Shown here piece after piece: positions 1-6,589 of a stretch of 11,397 nt of DNA. How positions within the stretch are numbered: position 1 is the first letter of the stretch; every line of letters begins with the position of its first letter. Source of the stretch: JAWXBR01 sp034440235 (GTDB lineage: Bacteria; Bacteroidota; Ignavibacteria; Kapaibacteriales; Kapaibacteriaceae); contig JAWXBR010000067.1 of NCBI GenBank assembly GCA_034440235.1, forward strand, positions 1 through 11,397, read 5' to 3'. Position numbers and translations under genes: made by a program. Below the pieces are notes generated by a model. That model made no database searches, had not been told where the DNA came from, and saw nothing but the letters and a program-made list of their open reading frames with translations.

Positions 1-1
1 C

Positions 2-2596
2 CTATCCCCCTGCCTTCTTCAGCACCGTACTAATATTAATGCCCTTCTTCAGCACCGTACTAATATTAATGCCCTTCTTCAGCACCGTACTAATATTAAT
101 GCCCTTCTTCAGCACCGCACTAATATTAATGCCCTTCTTCAGCACCGCACTAATATTAATGCCCTTCTTCAGCACTGCGCCGAAGAGGTCACCCACTTCG
201 TCGAGCCTGTCGAAGATCGTGGTTATCGTGAACTGCGAAGGCGAAAGCCCCTTTACAACTTCGTCCCAGTGAAGAGGTGTGGAGACTGTAGCGCCGGGCT
301 TCGGACGTAGCGAGTAAACGCATGCGAGGGTTTGCGACTGACGGTTCTGAAGGAAGTCGAGGTAGACCTTGCAGCGGCGTTTGGCCGGACTCCGCTCTAG
401 GCTGGTGATGGCGGGTATACGTTCGTGCACGAGCGACACAATGATGTGTGCGAGCTGCTTCGATTGCTCGAACGTGTACTTCGCACCGAGCGGAATGTAA
501 ATATGTATACCAGTAGCGCCGGATGTCTTCGGATAACCTTCGATGCCAAGGTCGGTTAATACGTCATGGACAACAATCGCGGTCTCGACTACTTTGTCGA
601 ACCCAATTTCATGCGGGTCTAGATCGACAACGCAGTAGTCGGGGTTCTCTGGTTTTTTTGTGCGCGAGTGCCACGGGTTCATCTCTATACATCCGGCATT
701 GGCCATGTATAAGAGCGAGTCTTTGTCGGTGCACACCATATAGTTGATAGTTTTACTATTCGACTCGCTGTAGTCGGCATGCAGAGTAATCCAATCGGGT
801 GCCTTGCCCGTCATGTCCTTTTGGTAAAAGTTCATACCGCTCGCACCATCTGGAGTGCGGTTCAGCGACTGCGGTCTGTCCTTCATGTACGGTAGTATGT
901 ACGGCGCAATGGCGTCGTAATACGAGATGACGTCGCCCTTTGTGATCTTTTCTTTTTTCCAGTAGAGTTTGTCGAGGTTCGTGAGCGTCACCTTCGTTGT
1001 TACTTTCTTTACGGACATTGTGCTTTCTTTTGTGACTTCTTTAGGCGACTTGTCTTCGCGCAGGCCGATAAAGACAGGCTGGCGCATGTGTCCGTCGGCA
1101 GTCCATTCCTGAAACTTGATTTCGGCGACGAGCTTTGGCTTTACCCACGTTGCTGGTTGATTTGTCTTGGGTACTTCGGTAAAGGGGCTCTTCGCTACGC
1201 GAAGGGGCTGAAGTTTATTGTGCAGGCTTTTAAGCAAGTCTGCATCGAAACCAGTGCCTGTGTGACCGATATGAACAAGTTTATCATCTTTATACATGCC
1301 AAGGATAAGTGCGCCAAAATGTGAACGACTACCGCGTGCTTGGGTGTAGCCTGCAATAATTGCTTCCTGACGTTTATGGGTTTTAATCTTTAGCCAGCTT
1401 TTGCTGCGATAGCCAATCGCATAGGTGCTATGCGCACGCTTGGCCATGATGCCTTCGAGCTCCTGTTTCTCTGCTAGCTCGAAGAATGCTTTCCCCTGCT
1501 CCTCGACGTGATCGCTGTAACGCACGACGTCACGAATGGACGGATACCTGTCCAGTACGTCCTTGAGCAATGCCTTCCGCTCCAGAAGAGTCTGCTGGGT
1601 TACATCTACGCCATCAATCCACAGCAGATCGAAGACGTAGTACACGATCTGCCCCTCGGGGTGTTTGACGTAGCTCTGTAGCATCTGGAAGCTGGGACGT
1701 CCGTGGTCATCGAGCACCACAACCTCGCCATCGAGCACCACGTCGTGCTTTAACGAAGTGAGTGCTTTGGCCACGACTGCAAACTTCTCATCAAACGATA
1801 GGTTGTTGCGCGATTCAAGATGAACGGTGCCACCTTCTACGGTCGCAATCGTGCGATAGCCATCCCACTTTAACTCATATACCCATTCGCTCGAATCGAA
1901 TGCCGAGTCAGTAAGCGTCGCTAACATCGGCTTAATGTTCTTAGGCGCTAGACTTTTTTTTTTAGCGCTCTTCTTAACTACGGTTTTCTTCGCCGCAGAC
2001 TTCGGCGTTTCAACGTCGTGTTTTTTTGACATTTGTTCGATGGTGAGTTTTGAGACGACGGACTTCGTCTTTATCGTGACGTCCGTTTCTGATGCGTACT
2101 TGTCGGCTTTTTTGATGAGCAGCCAGGCATTTCCTTTGTCCTTCATGTGCACCAATGCGTAAGCCCCCTTAAGCTTCTTGCCCCTTAACACAACTTTTAA
2201 GTCACCCTTCTTGAGCATTGCCATAAGCTGTTTTTCGTGCTCTTCCTTTGTTGTGCCTGTTGGTTCGAGAGGCTCAAAGGTGCCTTCGTCCCAGATGATG
2301 ACCGTGCCGCCGCCGTAGTTGCCTTCGGGGATGATGCCTTCGAAGGTGCGATACTCGAAGGGGTGGTCTTCGACCAGCATGGCGAGGCGTTTGTCGGCGG
2401 GGTTGAGCGACGGACCTTTCGGTACAGCCCAGCTTTTGAGCGTGCCGCGCAGCTCTAAACGAAAGTCGTAATGAAGATGCGACGCCGCATGTTTCTGAAC
2501 AACAAAGCGTAGTGGTTCGGATGTTTTAACCGATGTGCCTTCAGGCTCTGAAGTTTCGTCAAATCGACGCTTCTTATTGTATTTCGTGAGACTCAT
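2..2596 (-). CDS. ligD: Multidomain DNA ligase/polymerase LigD (3'-phosphoesterase, ATP-dependent ligase, primase-type polymerase)
   Basis: LigD processes and seals double-strand breaks bound by Ku in bacterial non-homologous end joining. Numbering is from the ATG at 2596 (864 aa). Phosphoesterase domain, about residues 25-175: H36, H42, D44 and H78 (motifs QKHAASHLHYDF and EDHPFEY) match the family's metal ligands. A lysine-rich linker follows (about 200-220). Ligase domain, about 222-500: adenylation lysine K243 in ELKWDG, then EGIMAKR and WLKIK. Polymerase domain, about 535-805: D658 and D660 in VDLDP, D747 in YLDF. The domain order is the Pseudomonas type, not the mycobacterial one. A GTG at 2638 would add 14 residues. 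I prefer the ATG because AAGGG lies 7 nt upstream and MSLTKYNKKRRF resembles family N-termini. It lies 45 bp behind ku on the same strand. Oddity: the C-terminus is extended by a decapeptide repeat. All catalytic residues appear intact. Confidence 0.95.
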   Translation of the reverse strand: MSLTKYNKKRRFDETSEPEGTSVKTSEPLRFVVQKHAASHLHYDFRLELRGTLKSWAVPKGPSLNPADKRLAMLVEDHPFEYRTFEGIIPEGNYGGGTVIIWDEGTFEPLEPTGTTKEEHEKQLMAMLKKGDLKVVLRGKKLKGAYALVHMKDKGNAWLLIKKADKYASETDVTIKTKSVVSKLTIEQMSKKHDVETPKSAAKKTVVKKSAKKKSLAPKNIKPMLATLTDSAFDSSEWVYELKWDGYRTIATVEGGTVHLESRNNLSFDEKFAVVAKALTSLKHDVVLDGEVVVLDDHGRPSFQMLQSYVKHPEGQIVYYVFDLLWIDGVDVTQQTLLERKALLKDVLDRYPSIRDVVRYSDHVEEQGKAFFELAEKQELEGIMAKRAHSTYAIGYRSKSWLKIKTHKRQEAIIAGYTQARGSRSHFGALILGMYKDDKLVHIGHTGTGFDADLLKSLHNKLQPLRVAKSPFTEVPKTNQPATWVKPKLVAEIKFQEWTADGHMRQPVFIGLREDKSPKEVTKESTMSVKKVTTKVTLTNLDKLYWKKEKITKGDVISYYDAIAPYILPYMKDRPQSLNRTPDGASGMNFYQKDMTGKAPDWITLHADYSESNSKTINYMVCTDKDSLLYMANAGCIEMNPWHSRTKKPENPDYCVVDLDPHEIGFDKVVETAIVVHDVLTDLGIEGYPKTSGATGIHIYIPLGAKYTFEQSKQLAHIIVSLVHERIPAITSLERSPAKRRCKVYLDFLQNRQSQTLACVYSLRPKPGATVSTPLHWDEVVKGLSPSQFTITTIFDRLDEVGDLFGAVLKKGINISAVLKKGINISAVLKKGINISTVLKKGINISTVLKKGINISTVLKKAGG
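11..175. repeat. 30-bp tandem repeat, five full units plus a partial one, encoding the LigD C-terminal tail
   Basis: Units begin at 11, 41, 71, 101 and 131, with a partial copy from 161 to 175. Read on the minus strand, each unit encodes a ten-residue block (AVLKKGINIS or TVLKKGINIS), and the array ends in TVLKKAGG before the TAG stop. Copies nearest the polymerase domain carry Ala (GCG) and those nearest the stop carry Thr (ACG), so the copies are otherwise almost identical. Each unit contains the palindrome TAATATTA. The period is a multiple of three, so copy-number change would lengthen or shorten the protein without a frameshift. Confidence 0.95.
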
Positions 2597-2603
2597 TACG
2601 CGG

Positions 2604-2608
2604 CCCTT
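2604..2608 (-). promoter_or_regulatory. Probable ribosome binding site for ligD
   Basis: The minus strand reads AAGGG followed by a 7-nt spacer and the ATG at 2596. This decides in favour of that start over the GTG at 2638, which would begin only 3 nt after the ku stop codon. Confidence 0.55.
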
Positions 2609-2641
2609 AAAGTGCGATTGTTTCCCTGCCTTAATCACCAG

Positions 2642-3418
2642 TTATGCGACTTTCTTACGTCCGGACGAAAGGCTTTCTTTGAGCTCCGCCATGAGATCCT
2701 TCGCGGGAGTCTTGACGAGTTTGAGTTCCGGTGTGACAATCTTCTTGCCCGCAGCCTTGGCTTTTATAACCTTCTTTAGCTTCTCGATGTACGTGTCTTT
2801 GAACTTCGACGCATCGAACGCATCGGTCAGTTGATGGATGAGTTTGCTTGCAAGCTCCATTTCCTTTGCCGTGATACGGACGCTCTGAGCTTCGTGTTTG
2901 GGTGGCTCGAGGACCTCGGTTTCGTAGCGCATCTGGTTGATCATGAGGACGCTGCCATGCGGACGAATCGCCGAGATGTGCATCCGGTTTCGCATCATGA
3001 ACTCTGCAATGCCAACAGTCTTTGACTTTTCGAGTGCTTTCAATAGCAATTGGTAAGGCTTCTCGGCGCCCTTGCCAGGAAGCAGGTAGTAAGGCTTGTC
3101 GTAATAGATGCTGTCGATCTCTTCAGACTTCACGAATTGTATGATGTCGATGGCCTTCGACTTCTCAGGACTTGCTGCCTGAAAGTCTTCAGGAGTTACA
3201 ACGACGTACTTGCCCTTTGTGTACTCATATCCCTTGACGATGTCTTTGTACTCGATCTCTTTTCCAGTCGACGTCGCTATGCGCGCGTAGCGAATGGGCG
3301 CAAGATCTTTCTTAGCAAGCATGTCGAACTCGACCTCATGCTCTTTAACAGCCGTTACAAGTTTGACCGGAATGTTCACGAGTCCAAAACTTATCGAGCC
3401 GGTCCATATCGAACGCAT
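2642..3418 (-). CDS. ku: Non-homologous end-joining protein Ku
   Basis: Bacterial Ku forms a ring-shaped homodimer that threads onto broken DNA ends and recruits LigD. The 258-aa length is normal for the bacterial family. The N-terminus (MRSIWTGSISFGLVNIPVKL) is the family signature. YDKPYYLLPGKGAEKPYQLL (about residues 110-129) and the central block with IRPHGSVLMINQMRYE are also typical. The C-terminal DLMAELKESL followed by a short basic tail matches the minimal Ku C-terminus that contacts LigD. The ATG at 3418 is preceded on the minus strand by a GGGGG run 4 nt away, which may act as a ribosome binding site. The gene is followed directly by ligD, so the two are almost certainly co-transcribed. 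Nothing appears truncated. Confidence 0.96.
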   Translation of the reverse strand: MRSIWTGSISFGLVNIPVKLVTAVKEHEVEFDMLAKKDLAPIRYARIATSTGKEIEYKDIVKGYEYTKGKYVVVTPEDFQAASPEKSKAIDIIQFVKSEEIDSIYYDKPYYLLPGKGAEKPYQLLLKALEKSKTVGIAEFMMRNRMHISAIRPHGSVLMINQMRYETEVLEPPKHEAQSVRITAKEMELASKLIHQLTDAFDASKFKDTYIEKLKKVIKAKAAGKKIVTPELKLVKTPAKDLMAELKESLSSGRKKVA

Positions 3419-3451
3419 GTGTCCCCCGGAATAATCTTCGTTACTAATAAT

Positions 3452-3619
3452 CGAGTCTAGCTCGGACGGCTCCTATCACGTCTCTAAAAATTGAATGTTC
3501 CGAGGGAATATGCTGCTGACAATGGGCAGGGAAGGGTCTGAGGAAAGGGTCTTGAGAACTCACCCCCGGTCGCTTTGCGACCTGCCCCTCTCATTATGAT
3601 GAGAGGGGAGCTAGACTCG
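3452..3619. other. Structured intergenic element between the ATP-dependent ligase gene and ku, REP-like
   Basis: The 205-bp gap 3419-3623 has no convincing ORF but is rich in symmetry. A perfect 12-bp inverted repeat (CGAGTCTAGCTC at 3452-3463, its complement at 3608-3619) brackets most of it. Inside, near the right end, are a 6-bp stem with a TTT loop (3568-3582) and a 10-bp stem with a TATG loop (3585-3608). Both ku and the ligase are on the minus strand, so the ku promoter should lie here, although I cannot pick out a clear -35/-10 pair. The adjacent palindromes with C- and G-runs look like a repetitive extragenic palindrome or a small non-autonomous element. Whether it recurs in the genome cannot be seen from one window. 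Confidence 0.5.
3585..3608 (-). terminator. Hairpin downstream of the ATP-dependent ligase gene, possible terminator
   Basis: CCCCTCTCAT, loop TATG, ATGAGAGGGG: a perfect 10-bp stem that starts 16 nt after the ligase stop codon in the direction of transcription. A second 6-bp hairpin follows at 3568-3582. Neither is followed by a run of T on the minus strand, so this is not a textbook intrinsic terminator. It may instead protect the mRNA 3' end or be part of the REP-like element. Confidence 0.4.
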
Positions 3620-3623
3620 TGGG

Positions 3624-5306
3624 TTACGTCTTCGACCGACGCTCTTGCTCCTTGAGCATAGCGTTGATGGTTTCTATCGTATCGGCGTCTTCGGCCTTTT
3701 TGTCGCGGTGATGTGTGTAGATAATTGGATGGCGCACCGAAACGCCGCTCTTGTGTCGCGACGAGCGTTCGAGACTGTGGAAGCCCATCGAGAAAACTAG
3801 GGCGGGGACGACGGTGCGTACGGGACCGAATCGTTCGAGTGTGTTTAATCGAACAAAGGCGTCGACTTCTAGGATGCGGTCTTTGTCCGGACCAAGATCA
3901 CATCGCGCGACGGGTACTAGTTGGCCTTCTTTCCAGATCGCAAAGGTGTATTCGGAGTATGGTCTTGTGCGCTTCTTTTCTCCTGGCTGAGCACTAACGA
4001 GCACAACGTCGATCAAGAAAAGCTCCTTTCGCCATTTCCACCAAGTACCACGCACGCGACCAACGTGGTAAATAGAGTCGCGACGTTTTATCATGAGGCC
4101 TTCGCGCTCATTTCTGTTTGCTTCGTCACGAAGTGCAGACAGATCTGTCCATGTCCGCAACTCGAGTATCGGACTCAACTGAAACGCACAGTTTAGCGGC
4201 GAATGGTTTGAATGAAGTGTGTTGTTTTCCGGTGAACGGTTTGCAGTAGCGTGTGCAGAGATTTCTCCGATGATCTTTTCAAGCAACACACGACGTTCTG
4301 ACAATGGCCTCGCTCGAAGATCAACGCCGTTGTACTCGAGAATATCAACCGCCATGAAGACGACAGGGTTGTCGCTCACTACGGCAACACTCGAACTTTT
4401 TGCTTTTAGTCGAAAACTGACGGCCGCATAGCCTGTAGATCCACGGCTTTCAAAACACAATAATTCGCCATCAAGAACAAGACTGCGGGTGGCGCGCAAA
4501 TCGACACCCGACTCCGTACCTGGTGTGGGCAGCGTATGTAACGTAGACAGCGCATGCAACGATTGAGGCCCATGCAGTTCGGGCAGAAGCTCCGTTACAA
4601 GCTCCTCGCCACGGGTCCATACGTGCAGTTCTCCATCACGTATCACGACTTGTGCGCGGAAGCCGTCCCATTTCCACTCCACCTGCCAGTCATTCACGTT
4701 GCCTAGGTCATGCGGTGAAATGTCGAACGGAGATGCCAGGCAGAACGGATAGGGAAGTGCGCTGTCGGTGACTCCTGTTACTTCGCTCTGAGCGCGCAGC
4801 ACCAGCCCCTTGCTGACCCCTAACCGAAGTGTTCCGGTAATCAACTTGTTTAAAATAAAGCGCTCGTCGTGCGACATACATCGCCAGTGTGCCAGTACCC
4901 AAAGTTCTTGTGCGTCGGATGTAAGCTTGGTAAGTGAATGAAGGGCGGACATAAACTCATGCAGAGGCTCGTCGGCATACGTGTTGCCGCTGTCGGCATG
5001 CGAGTTGTCTTCGTCGGCATACGTGTTATCTCCGTCAACAAGCAGCGAAATGGTTTCGATGTTGTTGCCAACAACGGCGCGACATTCATCGAACAACCAC
5101 TGCGGAGTATTGCTCTCTTGCATTGCCCATGCCTTGAGGCGCGTTTCACCGACAATCTTTTGTGTGTACTTGTCCGTGAGAATTGCAACAAGCCAGTGTA
5201 GATCCTCTGCGGATGCCAACTCGAATGTGTTTCGAAGCATCGCAGATGTTTCGTCCGTAGTGTTGCACGATGATAAAGAATTATATAAACGGACAAGAGA
5301 CTTCAT
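3624..5306 (-). CDS. ATP-dependent DNA ligase of the exonuclease-associated (LigB/LigC-like) type
   Basis: It seals nicks in double-stranded DNA using ATP. From the ATG at 5306 the protein is 560 aa. The N-terminal DNA-binding domain (about 1-180) starts MKSLVRLYNSL and includes DERFILNKLITGTLRLGVSKGLVLRA. The adenylation domain has K212 in VEWKWDGFRAQ, then VLDGELL, VDILEYNGVDLR, EGLMIKRR (motif IV) and WWKWRKE (motif V). A C-terminal OB fold follows. The frame is open upstream to 5447, but that would overlap the exonuclease gene by about 107 bp, and MKSLVRLYNSL matches the family start. It lies 34 bp behind the exonuclease gene, so the two form an operon. It is slightly long for the family because of in-frame repeats: DGDNTYA-type heptapeptides at residues 91-112, LHALST/LHTLPT, and an NRSPEN/NHSPLN duplication. 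The catalytic motifs are intact. The cluster's usual helicase is not adjacent. Confidence 0.92.
   Translation of the reverse strand: MKSLVRLYNSLSSCNTTDETSAMLRNTFELASAEDLHWLVAILTDKYTQKIVGETRLKAWAMQESNTPQWLFDECRAVVGNNIETISLLVDGDNTYADEDNSHADSGNTYADEPLHEFMSALHSLTKLTSDAQELWVLAHWRCMSHDERFILNKLITGTLRLGVSKGLVLRAQSEVTGVTDSALPYPFCLASPFDISPHDLGNVNDWQVEWKWDGFRAQVVIRDGELHVWTRGEELVTELLPELHGPQSLHALSTLHTLPTPGTESGVDLRATRSLVLDGELLCFESRGSTGYAAVSFRLKAKSSSVAVVSDNPVVFMAVDILEYNGVDLRARPLSERRVLLEKIIGEISAHATANRSPENNTLHSNHSPLNCAFQLSPILELRTWTDLSALRDEANRNEREGLMIKRRDSIYHVGRVRGTWWKWRKELFLIDVVLVSAQPGEKKRTRPYSEYTFAIWKEGQLVPVARCDLGPDKDRILEVDAFVRLNTLERFGPVRTVVPALVFSMGFHSLERSSRHKSGVSVRHPIIYTHHRDKKAEDADTIETINAMLKEQERRSKT
4192..4255. 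repeat. Imperfect 33-bp in-frame duplication in the ligase gene
   Basis: Two diverged copies of about 31 bp (roughly 4192-4221 and 4225-4255, period about 33) share the cores GAATGGTTTG and GAACGGTTTG. On the minus strand they encode the related peptides NHSPLN and NRSPEN. They fall in a variable stretch between the VDILEYNGVDLR block and the EGLMIKRR motif. Confidence 0.55.
4530..4565. repeat. 18-bp in-frame duplication in the ligase gene
   Basis: Two adjacent 18-bp copies begin CAGCGTATGTAACG and CAGCGCATGCAACG. On the minus strand they encode LHALST followed by LHTLPT. They lie in a segment just before VLDGELL that appears longer than is usual for the family. Confidence 0.6.
4974..5036. 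repeat. Three 21-bp in-frame tandem repeats in the ligase gene
   Basis: Units at 4974-4994, 4995-5015 and 5016-5036 encode DSGNTYA, DEDNSHA and DGDNTYA on the minus strand. The result is an acidic, Asn-rich loop in the N-terminal DNA-binding domain, at a position where related ligases vary in length. The unit is a multiple of three, so the frame is preserved. Confidence 0.85.
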
Positions 5307-5340
5307 GTGCGCGGTGCGAATAGGAAAAGTACGTTGTATT

Positions 5341-6408
5341 TCATACACCTGGCACGAGATGTAGCTCGTGTGCATCATATCCCTGCTCACGAAGTGAGCG
5401 AACCACAATTGACGTGTATCCGTGTGTGACGAGAATGCGTTTCGCACCAGTCTCGCGAACGGTGCGCATTAGATCGGGCCAGTCTACATGATCGCTCATT
5501 GCAAACCCAATGTCGGCAGTGCGTCGCTGCCTGCCATTGCGTAAGGCCATCCAGCCCGATGCAACCGCTGTTGCATACGGTTCTACATGTTGCAACCATG
5601 ACGCGTTCTCTGAAGAATCTGGTGCGATGATGAGTGCTCCTGAGTCGACGAAAAGTCGACTCGAGTCTGTACCTCCGAAGCGGAGGTTCGAACCACTGTG
5701 TTCTTGACTGCCTGCTTCATGTAAACTGCTATGCTCAATGGCTCTTGTCTCTGGAAGGGCGATGCCATTTGCACGCAACATTGTGTTCATCTTCTCGACC
5801 GATCCGTGTGTGTAGAAGGGTCCGATCGAAGTATCGAGCGTACCAAGCAGACGTTGTGCTTTACCTAATGCGTATGCATGGACGATGCTCGTGATGCCAC
5901 GGTCGCGGTTGGATCGCCACCATGTGTTCATCTTCTCTGCAATTGTGTCGTTCGACTCCCACCTATATACGGGCATTCCGAACGTGCTCTCTGTGATGAA
6001 CGTATCGCACTGTACGATTTCGTAAGGGACTGCGAAAGGGTCGGCTTGCCGTTTGTAATCGCCACTCACAACCCATACTTCGCCGTCGACTTCAACGCGC
6101 ACTTGTGCCGAGCCGATGACGTGTCCAGCAGGATGCAGTGATACAACGGCATCGTTTATCCGTATGTGTTCACCGTACGCAAGTGGTGCAGTTACAATGT
6201 TCGCGCCGAGCCGGTGCTTAAGAATGCAGATTGTATCGGTATGTGTAGTGTATAAACCCATGCCTTTGCGCGCGTGATCGCTGTGTGCATGTGTGATGAC
6301 GGCATGGGGCACGCTTCGCGAGGGGTCGATGTGGAAGTCGCCCGCGGGACAGTACAAGCCTCTCGGGGTGTTTATGAGAACGGGACGCGATACCAAGGTG
6401 CAACTCAT
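5341..6408 (-). CDS. Ligase-associated DNA exonuclease, metallo-beta-lactamase fold
   Basis: A 355-aa member of the MBL/beta-CASP-like family (annotated elsewhere as ligase-associated or mRNA 3'-end-processing-type exonuclease), predicted to trim DNA 3' ends before ligation. It shows TPRGLYCPAGDFHIDP near the N-terminus, the zinc-binding motif HAHSDH at residues 40-45, PAGHVIGSAQ and VVSGDYKRQADPF in the middle, and ASGWMALRNGRQRR, SDHVDWPDL and ILVTHG in the C-terminal part. The ATG at 6408 is chosen because family members start just before this block. An in-frame ATG at 6429 and a further upstream start at 6456 would add 7 and 16 residues with no family support. No clear ribosome binding site is present. 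It lies immediately upstream of the ATP-dependent ligase on the same strand. Between the catalytic blocks it carries a Ser/Gly-rich stretch with two DNA palindromes that looks like an insertion. Confidence 0.92.
   Translation of the reverse strand: MSCTLVSRPVLINTPRGLYCPAGDFHIDPSRSVPHAVITHAHSDHARKGMGLYTTHTDTICILKHRLGANIVTAPLAYGEHIRINDAVVSLHPAGHVIGSAQVRVEVDGEVWVVSGDYKRQADPFAVPYEIVQCDTFITESTFGMPVYRWESNDTIAEKMNTWWRSNRDRGITSIVHAYALGKAQRLLGTLDTSIGPFYTHGSVEKMNTMLRANGIALPETRAIEHSSLHEAGSQEHSGSNLRFGGTDSSRLFVDSGALIIAPDSSENASWLQHVEPYATAVASGWMALRNGRQRRTADIGFAMSDHVDWPDLMRTVRETGAKRILVTHGYTSIVVRSLREQGYDAHELHLVPGV
5642..5686. repeat. Two adjacent palindromes inside the exonuclease coding region
   Basis: GAGTCGAC, loop GAAAA, GTCGACTC (5642-5662) is a perfect 8-bp stem. 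CCTCCG, loop AAG, CGGAGG (5672-5686) is a perfect 6-bp stem. They encode part of the segment NLRFGGTDSSRLFVDSG, which I cannot match to the conserved blocks of the family. They may be an intragenic palindromic element or mRNA structure. Confidence 0.55.
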
Positions 6409-6589
6409 TGTAAAATCATGGCGCAACATACACGATGGTATGCATTGCAAGACCATCGTGCAACAAGCAAGCTGGGTGCGACAGTTTATGAAATCCGTCC
6501 AAAACAGTTATTCTTGATGGCTACGACGAAAACGACTGCCACGACTACTTCGACCACTGCAACAACCTTGGGATACTCAATTGAATACC
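6409..6589. other. Divergent intergenic region, probably holding promoters for the exonuclease-ligase operon and the sugar dehydrogenase
   Basis: The exonuclease gene runs left and the dehydrogenase gene runs right, so both promoters should lie in these 181 bp. I cannot identify a convincing Bacteroidota-type (TTTG / TAnnTTTG) or standard sigma-70 promoter. Two imperfect 23-bp direct copies (6406-6428 and 6443-6465, sharing CATTG, CAT and GCAACA) sit next to the exonuclease start. The stretch 6522-6566 is a low-complexity run of ACN-type triplets. A 60-codon ORF on the plus strand (6418-6597) ends in a Thr-rich tail created by this run and is probably not real. Confidence 0.4.

Noticed and set aside
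39..272. Plus-strand ORF of repeated MPFFSTVLIL units, which looks like a hydrophobic repeat protein.
   Set aside because: It is the antisense reading of the ligD C-terminal repeat. The minus-strand frame continues a complete LigD.
1183..1216. AAGGGGCT copies flanking a CTTCGC/GCGAAG palindrome inside ligD, resembling the AAGGG-palindrome-AAGGG layout of the array at 11242.
   Set aside because: It encodes LQPLRVAKSPF, which matches the conserved L.PL....SPF stretch of LigD ligase domains. It is therefore native coding sequence, not an inserted element.
4974..5036. A calcium-binding (thrombospondin type 3 or EF-hand-like) domain suggested by the DGDN/DEDN blocks in the ligase.
   Set aside because: The period is seven residues and lacks the spacing of known calcium-binding loops. 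A slippage-made acidic linker explains it.
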